From the NCBI GenBank assembly GCA_964393335.1, contig CAYMTN010000031.1:1-34480 (forward strand): a DNA stretch of 34,480 bases, in the 5' to 3' direction. Below the pieces are notes generated by a model that did not search any database, was not told where the DNA came from, and worked only from the letters and a program-made list of their open reading frames with translations. Both the position numbers and the translations under genes were made by a program. The DNA is from CAYMTN01 sp964393335 (GTDB taxonomy: Bacteria > Chloroflexota > Anaerolineae > Aggregatilineales > Aggregatilineaceae). This document shows, in pieces, positions 24,170-32,356 of this stretch; the first letter of the stretch is position 1, and every line of letters starts with the position of its first letter.

Positions 24170-25120
24170 TTATTCGACGGGTTCGCTTTCGCCCGCTGCA
24201 CCCGGCGACTTGTCGATGCCGGGGCCGCCGTAGAGATGCGCATCCAGCGGCGCGCGCAGCAGCGTGGCGCACGTGTCGGGATCGAGTTCGACCGCCGGGC
24301 CGTACACCCAGCCCAAGTTGTGTGCTTCTTCGTCGGTCGGCTCGGTCTGGAAATAGACCTGAAGCCACAGGCGGCCTTCGGTGGCCGAACGCACCCACAG
24401 TGTTTGCCCGGCCATGACACCGCCCAGGCGGCGGCTGTCTTCGTTGGGGGCCAGGCGCACGTTCAAATTGGTGGGCGCGCTGGCGGTGCAGACGCCGGGC
24501 AGCTCGGGCGTCACGCCGTCCGTGCTGATCACTTCGGCTGTGCCCGGTGCGCCGACCAGGTACTGGTTCTGATCGAGCGGGAAGGGCGCGGCATCGCCAA
24601 CCAGGACCTCGACGCGGCCCTCGGTGACCATCAACTCGGTTGCACCGTCCGTGCCAACCGTGATCTCGAACTGGCCGCGCAGCAGGCGCACGGAAAAGGC
24701 CGGCGTGACCAGCGTCCACGATGCATTCTGCGCGAGGTCGGCGGCCACACCGCCCAACCCGGTTACCAGATATCCCTCGTGCAACTCGATCTCGATCGTG
24801 AAATCGGCATCCGGTTCGCCGCTGAAGCTGTTCAACGTCAGGCTGGAATTCTGGCCCAGGACGGTTTCGGTGCCGTCGTAGAACCACGTAATCAGCGCGA
24901 CGCCCTCGGCATCGGTGCGCAGCGTATCACCCGGATCAAATATCGACGGGGCGATCAGCCGCGTTTCGGTGCCATCGGCGGCTGTGGAATACACCTCCGG
25001 CACGATGATGTTGATCGCTCCCCGGACTGGCGTGACCGGCGCATCATCCTGCGCGAGCGCCGTCGAACCGGCCAACAGCACAATCACGATCAGACTTAAA
25101 CGGATTATCAACGATTTCAT
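24170..25120 (-). CDS. Secreted FecR-like and SH3-type domain protein
   Basis: The 316-residue product has a cleavable signal peptide (IRLSLIVIVLLAGSTALA, cut before QDD). A FecR-like beta domain (about 35-200) contains GDTLRTDAEGVALITWFYDGT, LHEGYLVTGLG, FSVRLLRGQFEI and VTEGRVEVLVG. A bacterial SH3-like domain (about 205-295) contains LNVRLAPNEDSRRLGGVMAGQ and GWVYGP. In classic systems FecR relays siderophore signals to a sigma factor, but there the protein has an N-terminal cytoplasmic tail and a sigma-factor gene beside it. Both are absent here, so this is better seen as a surface or periplasmic structural protein. GGGGAG precedes the ATG. Confidence 0.82.
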   Translation of the reverse strand: MKSLIIRLSLIVIVLLAGSTALAQDDAPVTPVRGAINIIVPEVYSTAADGTETRLIAPSIFDPGDTLRTDAEGVALITWFYDGTETVLGQNSSLTLNSFSGEPDADFTIEIELHEGYLVTGLGGVAADLAQNASWTLVTPAFSVRLLRGQFEITVGTDGATELMVTEGRVEVLVGDAAPFPLDQNQYLVGAPGTAEVISTDGVTPELPGVCTASAPTNLNVRLAPNEDSRRLGGVMAGQTLWVRSATEGRLWLQVYFQTEPTDEEAHNLGWVYGPAVELDPDTCATLLRAPLDAHLYGGPGIDKSPGAAGESEPVE

Positions 25121-25255
25121 GGCTTGCTCCCCTTTTTATGGGATGGCACTACGAGCATTATAGCCCAGTTAGCGCCCTGAAAAAATCCAGACTAATACCT
25201 CAAGCTTATAGTGGGTGGTAGGCCAGGGCAATAGTCCTTTTGGGGGAGCGGAAAC

Positions 25256-25281
25256 AGCCATCACGCCGGGGCGCGATGGCT
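25256..25281 (-). terminator. Hairpin after the FTR1 gene, possible terminator
   Basis: A 7-bp stem AGCCATC/GATGGCT extended by CGCC/GGCG lies 18 bp after the FTR1 stop on the minus strand. No T-run follows, so the call is weak. The remaining gap 25121-25255 shows nothing further. Confidence 0.35.
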
Positions 25282-25298
25282 GGTCCATGGGGGCGATA

Positions 25299-26132
25299 TC
25301 AGACGTTCGACGCGGCGGTGCGGCTGGCGGTGCGGTGGTTGGTCCACCAGTTGGCCGATCCCAGCGCCGTGACCCAATACGCCAGGTAACCGATCACTTC
25401 GATCAGGGCCGGGTTATCGTTGTACCCGGCCAGGGTGCGCAGCAGGCTGCCTGCCGTCGATCCGTCATCCAGCACCGGTTTGAGGTCCCACACGTGTTCG
25501 ATCACGACCGGCAGCCAGCCCGCCTCTTGCAGCTCGTGAATGCCGTGCGCGAGCAGCCCGGCGGCGAAGGCTAGAAGCAGCACGCTGGTCACGTCGAAGA
25601 AGCGGCGCACGTTCAGCCGCGCGGCGCTGGTGTAGATCGCCCACCCGGCGGCGGCTGCACATGCCAGCCCGATCACGCCGCCGTTCCAGGTGGTGACACC
25701 GCCGCTGACCAGGCTGGCCGCCGTCAGAAACAGCGCCGTTTCGACACCTTCGCGGAAGACGGCCAGAAACGCCATGCTGAACAGCGCCCAATTGTGCCGC
25801 TGCCGCACGGCGACCCGCACCTCGGCTTCGAGCGATCCTTTGATGGCGCGGGCCTGGTAGCGCATCCAGAACACCATCCAGGTCAGCACGACGACGGCCA
25901 GCAGCATCGCCACGCCTTCAAAAATATACTCGGCCTGTCCTTCGAGTTCCGCGCCGATGATCTGCAAGCCGAGCGCCAGGCCAAAACTGAGCGCGGTCGC
26001 CGCGCCAACGGCGGCCCACACCCACGCCCGGCGGTCGGCATGGCCGATCTGCGACAGGTAGCTTAGAATGATACCGACGACGAGCGCGGCTTCCAGCCCT
26101 TCACGAAACGTAAGCAGCAAGGATGCAGCCAT
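25299..26132 (-). CDS. FTR1-family high-affinity iron permease
   Basis: The 277-residue integral membrane protein has about seven hydrophobic helices. It carries the two iron-binding REXXE motifs of the FTR1/EfeU family: FREGLEAAL (Arg10-Glu14) in the first helix and FREGVETALF (Arg127-Glu131) in the fourth. It is expected to move iron across the cytoplasmic membrane. No EfeO, EfeB or multicopper oxidase gene is nearby. The ATG is preceded by GGAGG at 7 bp. A consensus promoter and a Fur-like palindrome lie upstream, so iron-dependent repression is likely. Confidence 0.95.
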   Translation of the reverse strand: MAASLLLTFREGLEAALVVGIILSYLSQIGHADRRAWVWAAVGAATALSFGLALGLQIIGAELEGQAEYIFEGVAMLLAVVVLTWMVFWMRYQARAIKGSLEAEVRVAVRQRHNWALFSMAFLAVFREGVETALFLTAASLVSGGVTTWNGGVIGLACAAAAGWAIYTSAARLNVRRFFDVTSVLLLAFAAGLLAHGIHELQEAGWLPVVIEHVWDLKPVLDDGSTAGSLLRTLAGYNDNPALIEVIGYLAYWVTALGSANWWTNHRTASRTAASNV

Positions 26133-26167
26133 AAATGGGCCTCCATGAATGTCTTCGATGGTTCGTT

Positions 26168-26186
26168 ATTGAGAATAATTCTCAAT
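26168..26186. promoter_or_regulatory. Fur-like 19-bp palindromic operator
   Basis: Perfect 9-bp arms ATTGAGAAT and ATTCTCAAT lie around a single central base. The resemblance to Fur-box half-sites (GATAAT/ATTATC type) and the position between the promoter and the FTR1 start codon suggest binding of a Fur-family repressor over the transcript start. Confidence 0.7.
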
Positions 26187-26198
26187 TGTCGGGGCGAA

Positions 26199-26227
26199 AT
26201 TGTAGTGACATTGGGCGGAATTGTCAA
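26199..26227 (-). promoter_or_regulatory. Near-consensus sigma-70 promoter for the FTR1 gene
   Basis: On the minus strand, TTGACA (perfect -35), a 17-bp spacer and TACAAT (5 of 6). This is the best promoter in the window and points into the FTR1 gene through the Fur-like palindrome. Confidence 0.85.
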
Positions 26228-26344
26228 CCATGACCGGGGCTGGTGGACCGGGCCGGGCGCGTCTGCTGCGAAACGCCAGATCGTGCGCCTGCGTGCGTAT
26301 AAAACAGTACACTCACGGGCTTCATCACAGAAAGGGAATCGAGG

Positions 26345-27907
26345 ATGCTGACATCGTTCAAACGAGGCGTGGCTGTTGGATTGTTGATCGTGCTGGTGGC
26401 GAGTCTGGTACCGGCGCACGTCCGGGCGCAAGACGACCGCGCGCCGCATTTGTTTTCGCCGTCCGGCCCGTACCCGGTGGGGCGCACGCAGTTTCAGTGG
26501 GTGGACGAGTCGCGCGGCGAGGTCCACACCGCCGATCCGAACGACCGGCGCGAGCTGCTGGTCGAGGTCTGGTATCCGGCAGCACCGGAAGCCGGGGCGG
26601 AGTACGGCGTGTACCTGGAAAAGCCGATGGCCGACCTGTGGACCCAGATATACACCGCGCCGGAAGGCCGCTTGCAGGTGTTCCAGGCCAACGCGTTTGT
26701 CGATGCGCCGCTGGCGGATAATCAGGCCGCGTACCCGGTTGTGATCCTGGACCCTGGCTTCAGCGCGGCCCCGCGCCAGTACACGGTCATGATCGAAGAA
26801 CTGGCCAGCCAGGGATATGTCGTCTTCAGCCCGTCGCATCCGTACGTCACGACGCTGACCGTGTTCCCGGACGGGCGTATCATCGAGCCGCTGTCGTATG
26901 ACCGGCTGGATACGCTGTGGTCGCCGGTCGATGTGTACGAGGCGGAATTCAGGCAGGTCTGGGTGCCGGATGTTAGCTTCGTGATGGACCAGATCGAGGC
27001 GCTGAACGGCGGCGACCCGGCGGGGCGATTCGCCGGTCACCTGGCGCTAGAGCATGGCATGGGCCTGATCGGCCATTCGCAAGGCGCGCGGACCGTGTCG
27101 GAAGTGTGCCTGCACGACGATCGCTGCGCGGCGGTCCTCAACCTGGACGGCGGGTACTCGGCGGCGGTGGAACTGTCATTCGACAAGCCGTACATGCGCA
27201 TGTTGGCCGATAACGGCGTCAACGACCTGATCGCCGCGTTCCAGCATAACCTCGAAGCGCTGGCGTCGGATTATTACGTGCTGATGATCCCGCGCACGCA
27301 GCACATGAGCTTCGCCGATGCGGCTTTCTGGATTCCGGCGGTGTTTGATGGGCCGCCCCCCGAAGGGACCGGCGCGGCCCAGATCGCGCTGATGGATTAC
27401 CGCGAGTATGCGCTGGCCTTCATGGACAAATACGTGCGCGGGCAGGTCGTGCCGCTGCTCGATGGTCCCTCGCTCGAACACCCGGAGGTGTTCTTCTTCA
27501 ACCGTGAGGACGCCATCACGCCGCCGACGGCGGGTGTCGAGCCGCAGGCCGCCACGCGCGGCGCGAGCCGGGGCACGTTTGCGATCGGGTCGGCGAATGT
27601 GTGGGCCTACGACGGGCAGGCGGGCGAGGTGCTCACCATCGACGCGCTGGCCGACCGTCCCGCCGACCGGGCCACCGGCGAACAGCGCACGGAATACAAC
27701 TTGATGGACACGGTGCTGGCGGTGTATGCCCCCGATGGATCGCTGCTGGCGGCCAACGACGACATGGATCGCGGCCTGACGAACTCGCGCATCACCGGCT
27801 TGACCCTGCCGGAAGACGGCACGTACCGCATCGAGGTACGCACCTGGGCCAGCCAAAGCGGCGGCGATTATACGCTGCTGATCGATTCGGACCAGTCCGC
27901 GTCGTAG
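26345..27907 (+). CDS. Exported PAF-acetylhydrolase-like hydrolase with a C-terminal PPC domain
   Basis: The 520-residue product begins with a signal peptide (VGLLIVLVASLVPAHVRA). It is followed by an alpha/beta hydrolase domain of the platelet-activating-factor acetylhydrolase type (about 35-390): ELLVEVWYPA near the start, YPVVILDPGFSAAP for the oxyanion region, and the nucleophile elbow GLIGHSQGAR with Ser245. An acid in LNLDGGY and His in RTQHMSFAD complete a likely triad. Residues about 410-515 form a PPC-like beta domain (VWAYDGQAGEVLTIDA ... YAPDGSLLAANDD ... DGTYRIEVRTW), usually found on secreted peptidases. The substrate is probably a short-chain lipid or other ester. The ATG has GAGG immediately before it and AAAGGGAA about 11 bp upstream. 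Confidence 0.88.
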   Translation: MLTSFKRGVAVGLLIVLVASLVPAHVRAQDDRAPHLFSPSGPYPVGRTQFQWVDESRGEVHTADPNDRRELLVEVWYPAAPEAGAEYGVYLEKPMADLWTQIYTAPEGRLQVFQANAFVDAPLADNQAAYPVVILDPGFSAAPRQYTVMIEELASQGYVVFSPSHPYVTTLTVFPDGRIIEPLSYDRLDTLWSPVDVYEAEFRQVWVPDVSFVMDQIEALNGGDPAGRFAGHLALEHGMGLIGHSQGARTVSEVCLHDDRCAAVLNLDGGYSAAVELSFDKPYMRMLADNGVNDLIAAFQHNLEALASDYYVLMIPRTQHMSFADAAFWIPAVFDGPPPEGTGAAQIALMDYREYALAFMDKYVRGQVVPLLDGPSLEHPEVFFFNREDAITPPTAGVEPQAATRGASRGTFAIGSANVWAYDGQAGEVLTIDALADRPADRATGEQRTEYNLMDTVLAVYAPDGSLLAANDDMDRGLTNSRITGLTLPEDGTYRIEVRTWASQSGGDYTLLIDSDQSAS

Positions 27908-27991
27908 CGGTATTGATGCGTGCGTACCGTTTTGACCGGAAATCTATTGATCGCTGCATAGATAACTCAAGTTTGAGTACCCCGGCATACC

Positions 27992-28052
27992 AGCCTCACC
28001 CCTAAGTCCCCTCTCCATTGGATGGAGCCGCCATTCGGCCAGGGGTGAGGCT
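27992..28052. repeat. 61-bp palindromic element, short member of the second repeat family
   Basis: Perfect 12-bp ends AGCCTCACCCCT and AGGGGTGAGGCT flank an inner CTCCAT-tgg-ATGGAG hairpin and GCCGCCATTCGG. It shares CCCCTCTCCAT and the GAATGGCGGC segment (inverted) with the longer element at 23954. It lies in the gap between the hydrolase gene and the HAD gene. Confidence 0.7.
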
Positions 28053-28081
28053 AACTGGAAGTCTAATCGAGCGCTCCATGC

Positions 28082-28087
28082 TATACT
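28082..28087 (+). promoter_or_regulatory. Candidate -10 element TATACT
   Basis: TATACT (5 of 6) lies 37 bp before the HAD gene start. No convincing -35 is present. Confidence 0.35.
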
Positions 28088-28123
28088 GGGGCACAGGCGG
28101 CTACTATCCACACGAAAGCACCG

Positions 28124-28789
28124 ATGAGGGAAATTCAGGCGATTCTCTTCGACACCGAAGGGGTGCTGTACGACCGGCCCCGCCACGACCATCACCTGGC
28201 GGCGTTTTTGGCGCAGCACGGGCTGGAGCTGCGCCACCGCTCGGTGGCGGAACGCGCTCTGCGCGCTGCGCGGTTCGACGTGCAGACCGGGCGTATCTCC
28301 CGCGATGACTATTACGACGCGATTTTGCGCGTCAACGGCCTGGACGATCCGGCGCTGTTTGCTGCCGGGCGTGACGCGCTGGCGCGCGACGCCGCCGAGA
28401 TCATGTTGTTCCCCGGCGTGTGCGAAACGCTGACCGTGCTGCAAGAGGCCGGGTACCGGCTGGGCACCGTGTCGGAAACGCCGCACGCAGCCGGGCAAAA
28501 AATCGCGTGGCTGGCCGCACGCGGCGTGTCGCCGGGCCTGTGGAGCGCGTTTGTCGTGTCGCCGGATGCGGGTGTCACGACCAGCGACGCGGCGATCTTT
28601 CACCTGGCGCTGCGCCAGCTTGAGGCCGAGCCGGGCGAAACGGTGTACGTGGGGCACGATACGAACGAACTGGTCCACGCTGCCGACGTGGGACTGCTGA
28701 CGGTGGCTTTTTTGCCGGACGATCCCGCCGTCGAGACAGATTACGCGGTCGGGTCGTTCTACGGGCTGGCCGATCTGTTTGTGGAGTGA
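28124..28789 (+). CDS. HAD-superfamily hydrolase
   Basis: The 221-residue protein has the haloacid-dehalogenase order of motifs: motif I LFDTEGVLYD with nucleophile Asp10, a helical cap (about 20-85), motif II region LGTVSETPHAAG (Ser/Thr), motif III Lys region SDAAIFHLALRQL, and motif IV VYVGHDTNELVHAADVG. The second acidic residue of motif I is Glu12 rather than the usual Asp, which weakens the case for a standard phosphatase but is compatible with family members of other activities. The substrate is unknown. The next gene begins 3 bp after its stop, so they are co-transcribed. Confidence 0.85.
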   Translation: MREIQAILFDTEGVLYDRPRHDHHLAAFLAQHGLELRHRSVAERALRAARFDVQTGRISRDDYYDAILRVNGLDDPALFAAGRDALARDAAEIMLFPGVCETLTVLQEAGYRLGTVSETPHAAGQKIAWLAARGVSPGLWSAFVVSPDAGVTTSDAAIFHLALRQLEAEPGETVYVGHDTNELVHAADVGLLTVAFLPDDPAVETDYAVGSFYGLADLFVE

Positions 28790-28792
28790 GAC

Positions 28793-29665
28793 ATGGATTC
28801 GCCAACACGACAGACCTTGCAGGATGCCTACCGCCTGATCAAAACTGGAGAGCTTGATTCCGCGCGCGCACTCATCAAGCCGGTGCTGGCCGCGCAGCCG
28901 GGGTTGATCGATGCGTGGTGGCTGGCCGCCTACGCTGCCGCGACTTCGACCGACCGGCGGCTGGCGCTGGCCCAGGTGCTGCGGCTGAATCCCGACCACG
29001 GCCCGGCGCGCGTGTTGTTGGACCGGCTGAACGCGCAAAATCCCGACGACATCGAGACGCTGGCGAAAGAACTGCCGATGCCGCCACCCGGATCGCACAA
29101 ACGGCCCGATGCTGATCGCCCGCTGGGGCGCAACCGCTGGGTGTGGAACGTGATCCTGGTGTTCGGCTGCCTGAGTTTTTCGTTTGCCGGGCTGGCGTTG
29201 ATCAGCAGTCTGGCGGGCCTGACCTACCTCAACGACGCGGTGGACGAGATCAGCGCGGCGATTGGTATTGAACCGGAGCAGGGCAATTTCGGCACCATCC
29301 CCGGCGGTGACCCGTACCATCCCTACCCGATTCCGGTGACGAAGCAGCAAGGCGCGGTGGTCGGCCAAAAACCGATGGTCGGCGATCTGAAAACAGACGA
29401 AGCGCACATGTACTCGTTTAGCGCGCGGCGCGGCCAGGAAGTCTACGCGCTGCTCCAGTTCACGGTGGCGGGGGATGCGCATTACGTGATGGAACTGTGG
29501 GATTCCGGCGAGCACTGGCTTGCCACCGGGGCCGGTGAATATAACAGCGGGACGGTGTCGCTGGTGTACCAGGTCAAAGAAACCGGCCTGTTTTCGCTGG
29601 TGATCATCGGGCGGCCCAACGGCCCGCGCGGTGATTACGCGCTCGGCCTGGACGTCGCGGATTGA
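28793..29665 (+). CDS. TPR-like, single-helix membrane protein with a PPC-like C-terminal domain
   Basis: The 290-residue protein has an N-terminal helical region (about 1-85) resembling two to three tetratricopeptide units (QDAYRLIKTGELDSARALI, ALAQVLRLNPDHGPARVLL). A Pro-rich linker precedes one transmembrane helix (about 118-145, VWNVILVFGCLSFSFAGLAL). The outer part (about 190-290) is beta-rich and PPC-like (EAHMYSFSARRGQEVYALL, GDYALGLDV). The predicted topology is TPR inside, PPC outside, linking the cytoplasm to the surface. It follows the HAD gene by 3 bp and precedes an exported propeller gene on the same strand. Confidence 0.75.
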   Translation: MDSPTRQTLQDAYRLIKTGELDSARALIKPVLAAQPGLIDAWWLAAYAAATSTDRRLALAQVLRLNPDHGPARVLLDRLNAQNPDDIETLAKELPMPPPGSHKRPDADRPLGRNRWVWNVILVFGCLSFSFAGLALISSLAGLTYLNDAVDEISAAIGIEPEQGNFGTIPGGDPYHPYPIPVTKQQGAVVGQKPMVGDLKTDEAHMYSFSARRGQEVYALLQFTVAGDAHYVMELWDSGEHWLATGAGEYNSGTVSLVYQVKETGLFSLVIIGRPNGPRGDYALGLDVAD

Positions 29666-29773
29666 CGTGATCGCCCCTGCCCGCGCCGGTTCCCTGCTGG
29701 ACACGATCCCCACTTGGCGGTATGCTTTCCCCCCGGAAATGAACTCGATTCTTGAAACAGCGCAGGAGTTATG

Positions 29774-31786
29774 ATGTCTGGTCGTTGCAGGGGTGTGAGC
29801 CGGTGGTGGTGGGTGGTGATCGTGATCGGCGTGCTGGTGGGCAGCGTCCAGCCTGCCGGGGCGCAGACGGATGTAGACAATGCGCGGGCCGTCGTGCAAC
29901 AGTGGCTGCTGGAAGAACTGGGCAAACCCGGCCTGATTCTGGTCGAATATACCTACGCGGGCACAAGCTGGGAGGATTCAAGCCTGGGCTGCCCGGTCCC
30001 CGGCGAGACGTACACACCCGGCCTGGTAAACGGCTACAGTTGGACGTTTCTCTATGACAACCGGGTGCTGTACGAGGTCCACAGCGGCCTGACCGGGACT
30101 CCGGCGGTGTTGTGCCGCTCGTCCAATACCGCGCCGGATGAGAGCCTGACAGCCTACACCTCAACCATATTCACCATCCTGGTGCCGGAGTCGTGGCTGG
30201 TCTTTCCGCGCACAGGCGGCGACGTGTTATTCGCGCCGTCGCCGGATATCACGTGCGATCAGCCGGGGATGCGCGTGGTCGTGATGGGGCGCGTCGCCAA
30301 CGGCGTGACGGCGGACCAGTTGCTGGACCAGCAGATCGCAGAAATCGGCGTATCCGAATCCTCGGCGGGGCGGATTCCGGTCGGGGTGTTTGGGCGCTCC
30401 ACCACGTATGATCTGGTGTGTGACAATGACTCGCGCGGCTGGCGGGTGTCGGCGTTTGTCGAGTACGGCAGCGCCTACCGCGTCGAGCAGTGGGCACCCG
30501 CCGACTCGTTCGCCCAGTGGGACCTGTTGTTTACCGATATGCTCAACCTGTTTGGCCCCGCCGGTACGGTGGCTGCGCCCGGCGGCGAAACGTCGCCGGA
30601 AGGCAGCGGCGAGGGTGACTCCGCGAGCGGGGCGGATCAGGCCACCGCCGCGCCTGCCGATCTGCCCGCACTGCCGCTGGCGCACGTATTCGTGGGTGAC
30701 GTGTTCCTCGGCACGCTCAACGACGTGCCGGGCCGCACGGTCACCTCGGTGCCGACTTTCGAGCGGCGCTATCTGGCGTTTTCGCCGGACGGGCTGTACC
30801 TGTCGTTCATCGACGTGACCAACGCGCAGCTTAACGTGCTCAACACGGTCGAAGGGCGCTCGCCGCGCCGCGTGGCCGAAGGTGTCGATCCGCGATTCCC
30901 GCCCGCGTGGAACCTGGACAGCTCGCAGGTGGCGTATGTGGTCGACAGCGGCGAGCGGGACGCGGACGGCGCGGCGCTGCTGGCGATCCACACCGTGCCG
31001 GTGACCGGCGGTGATGCGCAGCAGATGGCGACGTTTTCGTTCGGCGGCGATTGTCCAGCCGCGAGCGCCGATCCGGCTGACGCGGCCTATGACCTGGAAG
31101 CGGTGCAGACGCTGGTGCTGGCGTGGCTGCCGGAGGACCGTTTTCTGGTTTCGACGCGCTGCGATGGCGGCCTGGGTGTGCTCCTGGTGGCGGATGGATC
31201 GCTGGTCGAGTTGGGCGGCGATCTGGCTGGTGGGGCGCTGTCGCCGGACCATTTGCAGTTCATGGCGCGCGCGGATCAAGGGTTGGCGCTGCTGGATTTT
31301 GTGCAGTGGCAGCGCGCGAACCTGTCCCTGGGGGCGGGTGCGGAGCGGTTGGCCTGGGGGCCGGATGGGCAGACGCTCTATTTTGCGACGGCTGCGCTCA
31401 CTGACAGCGTGACGCTGGACGATCCCGGCGACGCGGCGCGCGGCGAGGGCTTTTTTGGCATGTGGCCGGTGACGTTGGGCGTCTACGATCTCGCGCTGGT
31501 CAGGCTCGATCTCACCAGCGACAACGAAAGCGTGATCTGGCAGGGGCAGGGACGCGGTATCGGGCGGATCGCCCCGGCCCCGGATGGCAGCGGTCTGTTA
31601 TTCAGCGTGGTGCCCAGCAGCCTGCCGCTGGCCGAGGTGTTCCGCTCCGGCGGGGACAGCCTCACCGCGCACGAAGCATGGCCCGGCCCGGTGTTGTACT
31701 GGCTGCCGGCGGGCAGTTCGACGGCGCGCCTGGTGGCTTATTCCGGCCAGCCTGCGTTTGCGCCGGTCACCGTGCCGGAACAGTAA
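29774..31786 (+). CDS. Exported beta-propeller-like protein
   Basis: Two ATGs occur in a row; the second (29774) is better spaced from AGGAG. The roughly 670-residue product has a signal peptide (WWWVVIVIGVLVGSVQPAGA). An N-terminal domain (about 30-115) has a Cys pair, CPVPGETY and VLCRSS. A second domain (about 125-255, FTILVPESWLVFP, ITCDQPGMRVVV) is DcrB/PsbP-like. A low-complexity linker (about 270-300) leads to a propeller-like C-terminal region (about 300-665) with recurrent AFSPDGLYLSF, LSPDHLQF, WGPDGQTLYF and APDGSGLLFSV blades. No catalytic motif is seen. It is probably a surface protein that binds a partner or substrate. Confidence 0.8.
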   Translation: MSGRCRGVSRWWWVVIVIGVLVGSVQPAGAQTDVDNARAVVQQWLLEELGKPGLILVEYTYAGTSWEDSSLGCPVPGETYTPGLVNGYSWTFLYDNRVLYEVHSGLTGTPAVLCRSSNTAPDESLTAYTSTIFTILVPESWLVFPRTGGDVLFAPSPDITCDQPGMRVVVMGRVANGVTADQLLDQQIAEIGVSESSAGRIPVGVFGRSTTYDLVCDNDSRGWRVSAFVEYGSAYRVEQWAPADSFAQWDLLFTDMLNLFGPAGTVAAPGGETSPEGSGEGDSASGADQATAAPADLPALPLAHVFVGDVFLGTLNDVPGRTVTSVPTFERRYLAFSPDGLYLSFIDVTNAQLNVLNTVEGRSPRRVAEGVDPRFPPAWNLDSSQVAYVVDSGERDADGAALLAIHTVPVTGGDAQQMATFSFGGDCPAASADPADAAYDLEAVQTLVLAWLPEDRFLVSTRCDGGLGVLLVADGSLVELGGDLAGGALSPDHLQFMARADQGLALLDFVQWQRANLSLGAGAERLAWGPDGQTLYFATAALTDSVTLDDPGDAARGEGFFGMWPVTLGVYDLALVRLDLTSDNESVIWQGQGRGIGRIAPAPDGSGLLFSVVPSSLPLAEVFRSGGDSLTAHEAWPGPVLYWLPAGSSTARLVAYSGQPAFAPVTVPEQ

Positions 31787-31820
31787 ACACGCGGCGGCGC
31801 AGCACTTCCTTTTGCACCGG

Positions 31821-31862
31821 CGAATCAACAGGGCGCGTATGTGATCGCGCCCTGTTGATTCG
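31821..31862. terminator. 17-bp perfect hairpin between convergent genes
   Basis: The arms (31821-31837 and 31846-31862, starting CGAATCAACAGGGCGCG) are fully complementary around an 8-nt loop. It lies 35 bp after the plus-strand propeller stop and 16 bp after the minus-strand VOC stop. It is probably a shared terminator, but neither side has a T-run. Confidence 0.6.
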
Positions 31863-31877
31863 TGATTCGAACGCCCG

Positions 31878-32243
31878 TTACGGCATGTCCTGCAATGATT
31901 TCCACAGCGCGAGTTTGTTCCCGGTCGGATCGGCGAAAAACGCCATTTCGCCGAACTCCCCGATTTTGAACGGTTCGCTGAGCCGCTTGCCGCCCAGCGC
32001 TTCGATCTGCTTCAGGTCGGCGGCGACGTCGTCGCTGTCGACGTACAGGATCACGTCACCGGCCCGGTACGTCTCGCTCGTATCCGGCATGCCGACGCCC
32101 ACGCTGCCGGTGCTGATCATGGTGTACGGGGCGGGTTCGGTGGTGTGTTCGAATTCCCAGCCGAACAGCCTGGCGTAAAAGTCGGCCCCGGTTTCGCGGT
32201 TGGCGGCGGGGATTTCGATGTGCACGATCGATCGTTTGTCCAT
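31878..32243 (-). CDS. Small VOC (glyoxalase/bleomycin-resistance fold) protein
   Basis: The start is the ATG at 32243, preceded by AAGGAG; the longer upstream reading would run through the promoter and is rejected. The 121-residue single VOC unit has paired beta-alpha-beta-beta-beta modules: IVHIEIPAANRETGADFYARLFGW, then DVILYVDSDDVAADLKQIEALGG and FFADPTGNKLALW. Metal-ligand positions are only partly conserved (His in VHIEI; the last Glu position is Ala/Leu), so a glyoxalase reaction is unlikely. VOC proteins of this size include thiol transferases, dioxygenase-like and ligand-binding proteins. It is transcribed divergently from the 32357 gene. Confidence 0.88.
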   Translation of the reverse strand: MDKRSIVHIEIPAANRETGADFYARLFGWEFEHTTEPAPYTMISTGSVGVGMPDTSETYRAGDVILYVDSDDVAADLKQIEALGGKRLSEPFKIGEFGEMAFFADPTGNKLALWKSLQDMP

Positions 32244-32297
32244 GCGGTCAGCTCCTTGTGAAAAGTTGCGCTCTGAAAACAAAATCGGTATACTCCA

Positions 32298-32326
32298 AAT
32301 ATAGCACATATGTTCTGTATACGCAA
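32298..32326 (-). promoter_or_regulatory. Sigma-70 promoter of the minus-strand VOC gene
   Basis: On the minus strand, TTGCGT, a 17-bp spacer and TATATT (5 of 6). The start codon lies 55 bp downstream. The spacer is AT-rich and includes CATATG. The same interval is the upstream region of the divergent gene at 32357. Confidence 0.65.
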
Positions 32327-32356
32327 ATTTCGAGGGCGCAAAAGGAGGGGGATTCC

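Noticed and set aside
24170..26132. FecR/FTR1 neighbours as an iron-signalling FecIR system
   Set aside because: The FecR-like protein has a cleaved signal and SH3 domain, with no cytoplasmic tail, sigma factor or TonB receptor. A terminator-like hairpin and its own start region separate it from FTR1.
27944..29899. A 651-codon open frame on the minus strand
   Set aside because: It is antisense to the HAD and TPR/PPC genes and runs through a palindromic repeat. Composition is typical of antisense frames in this window.
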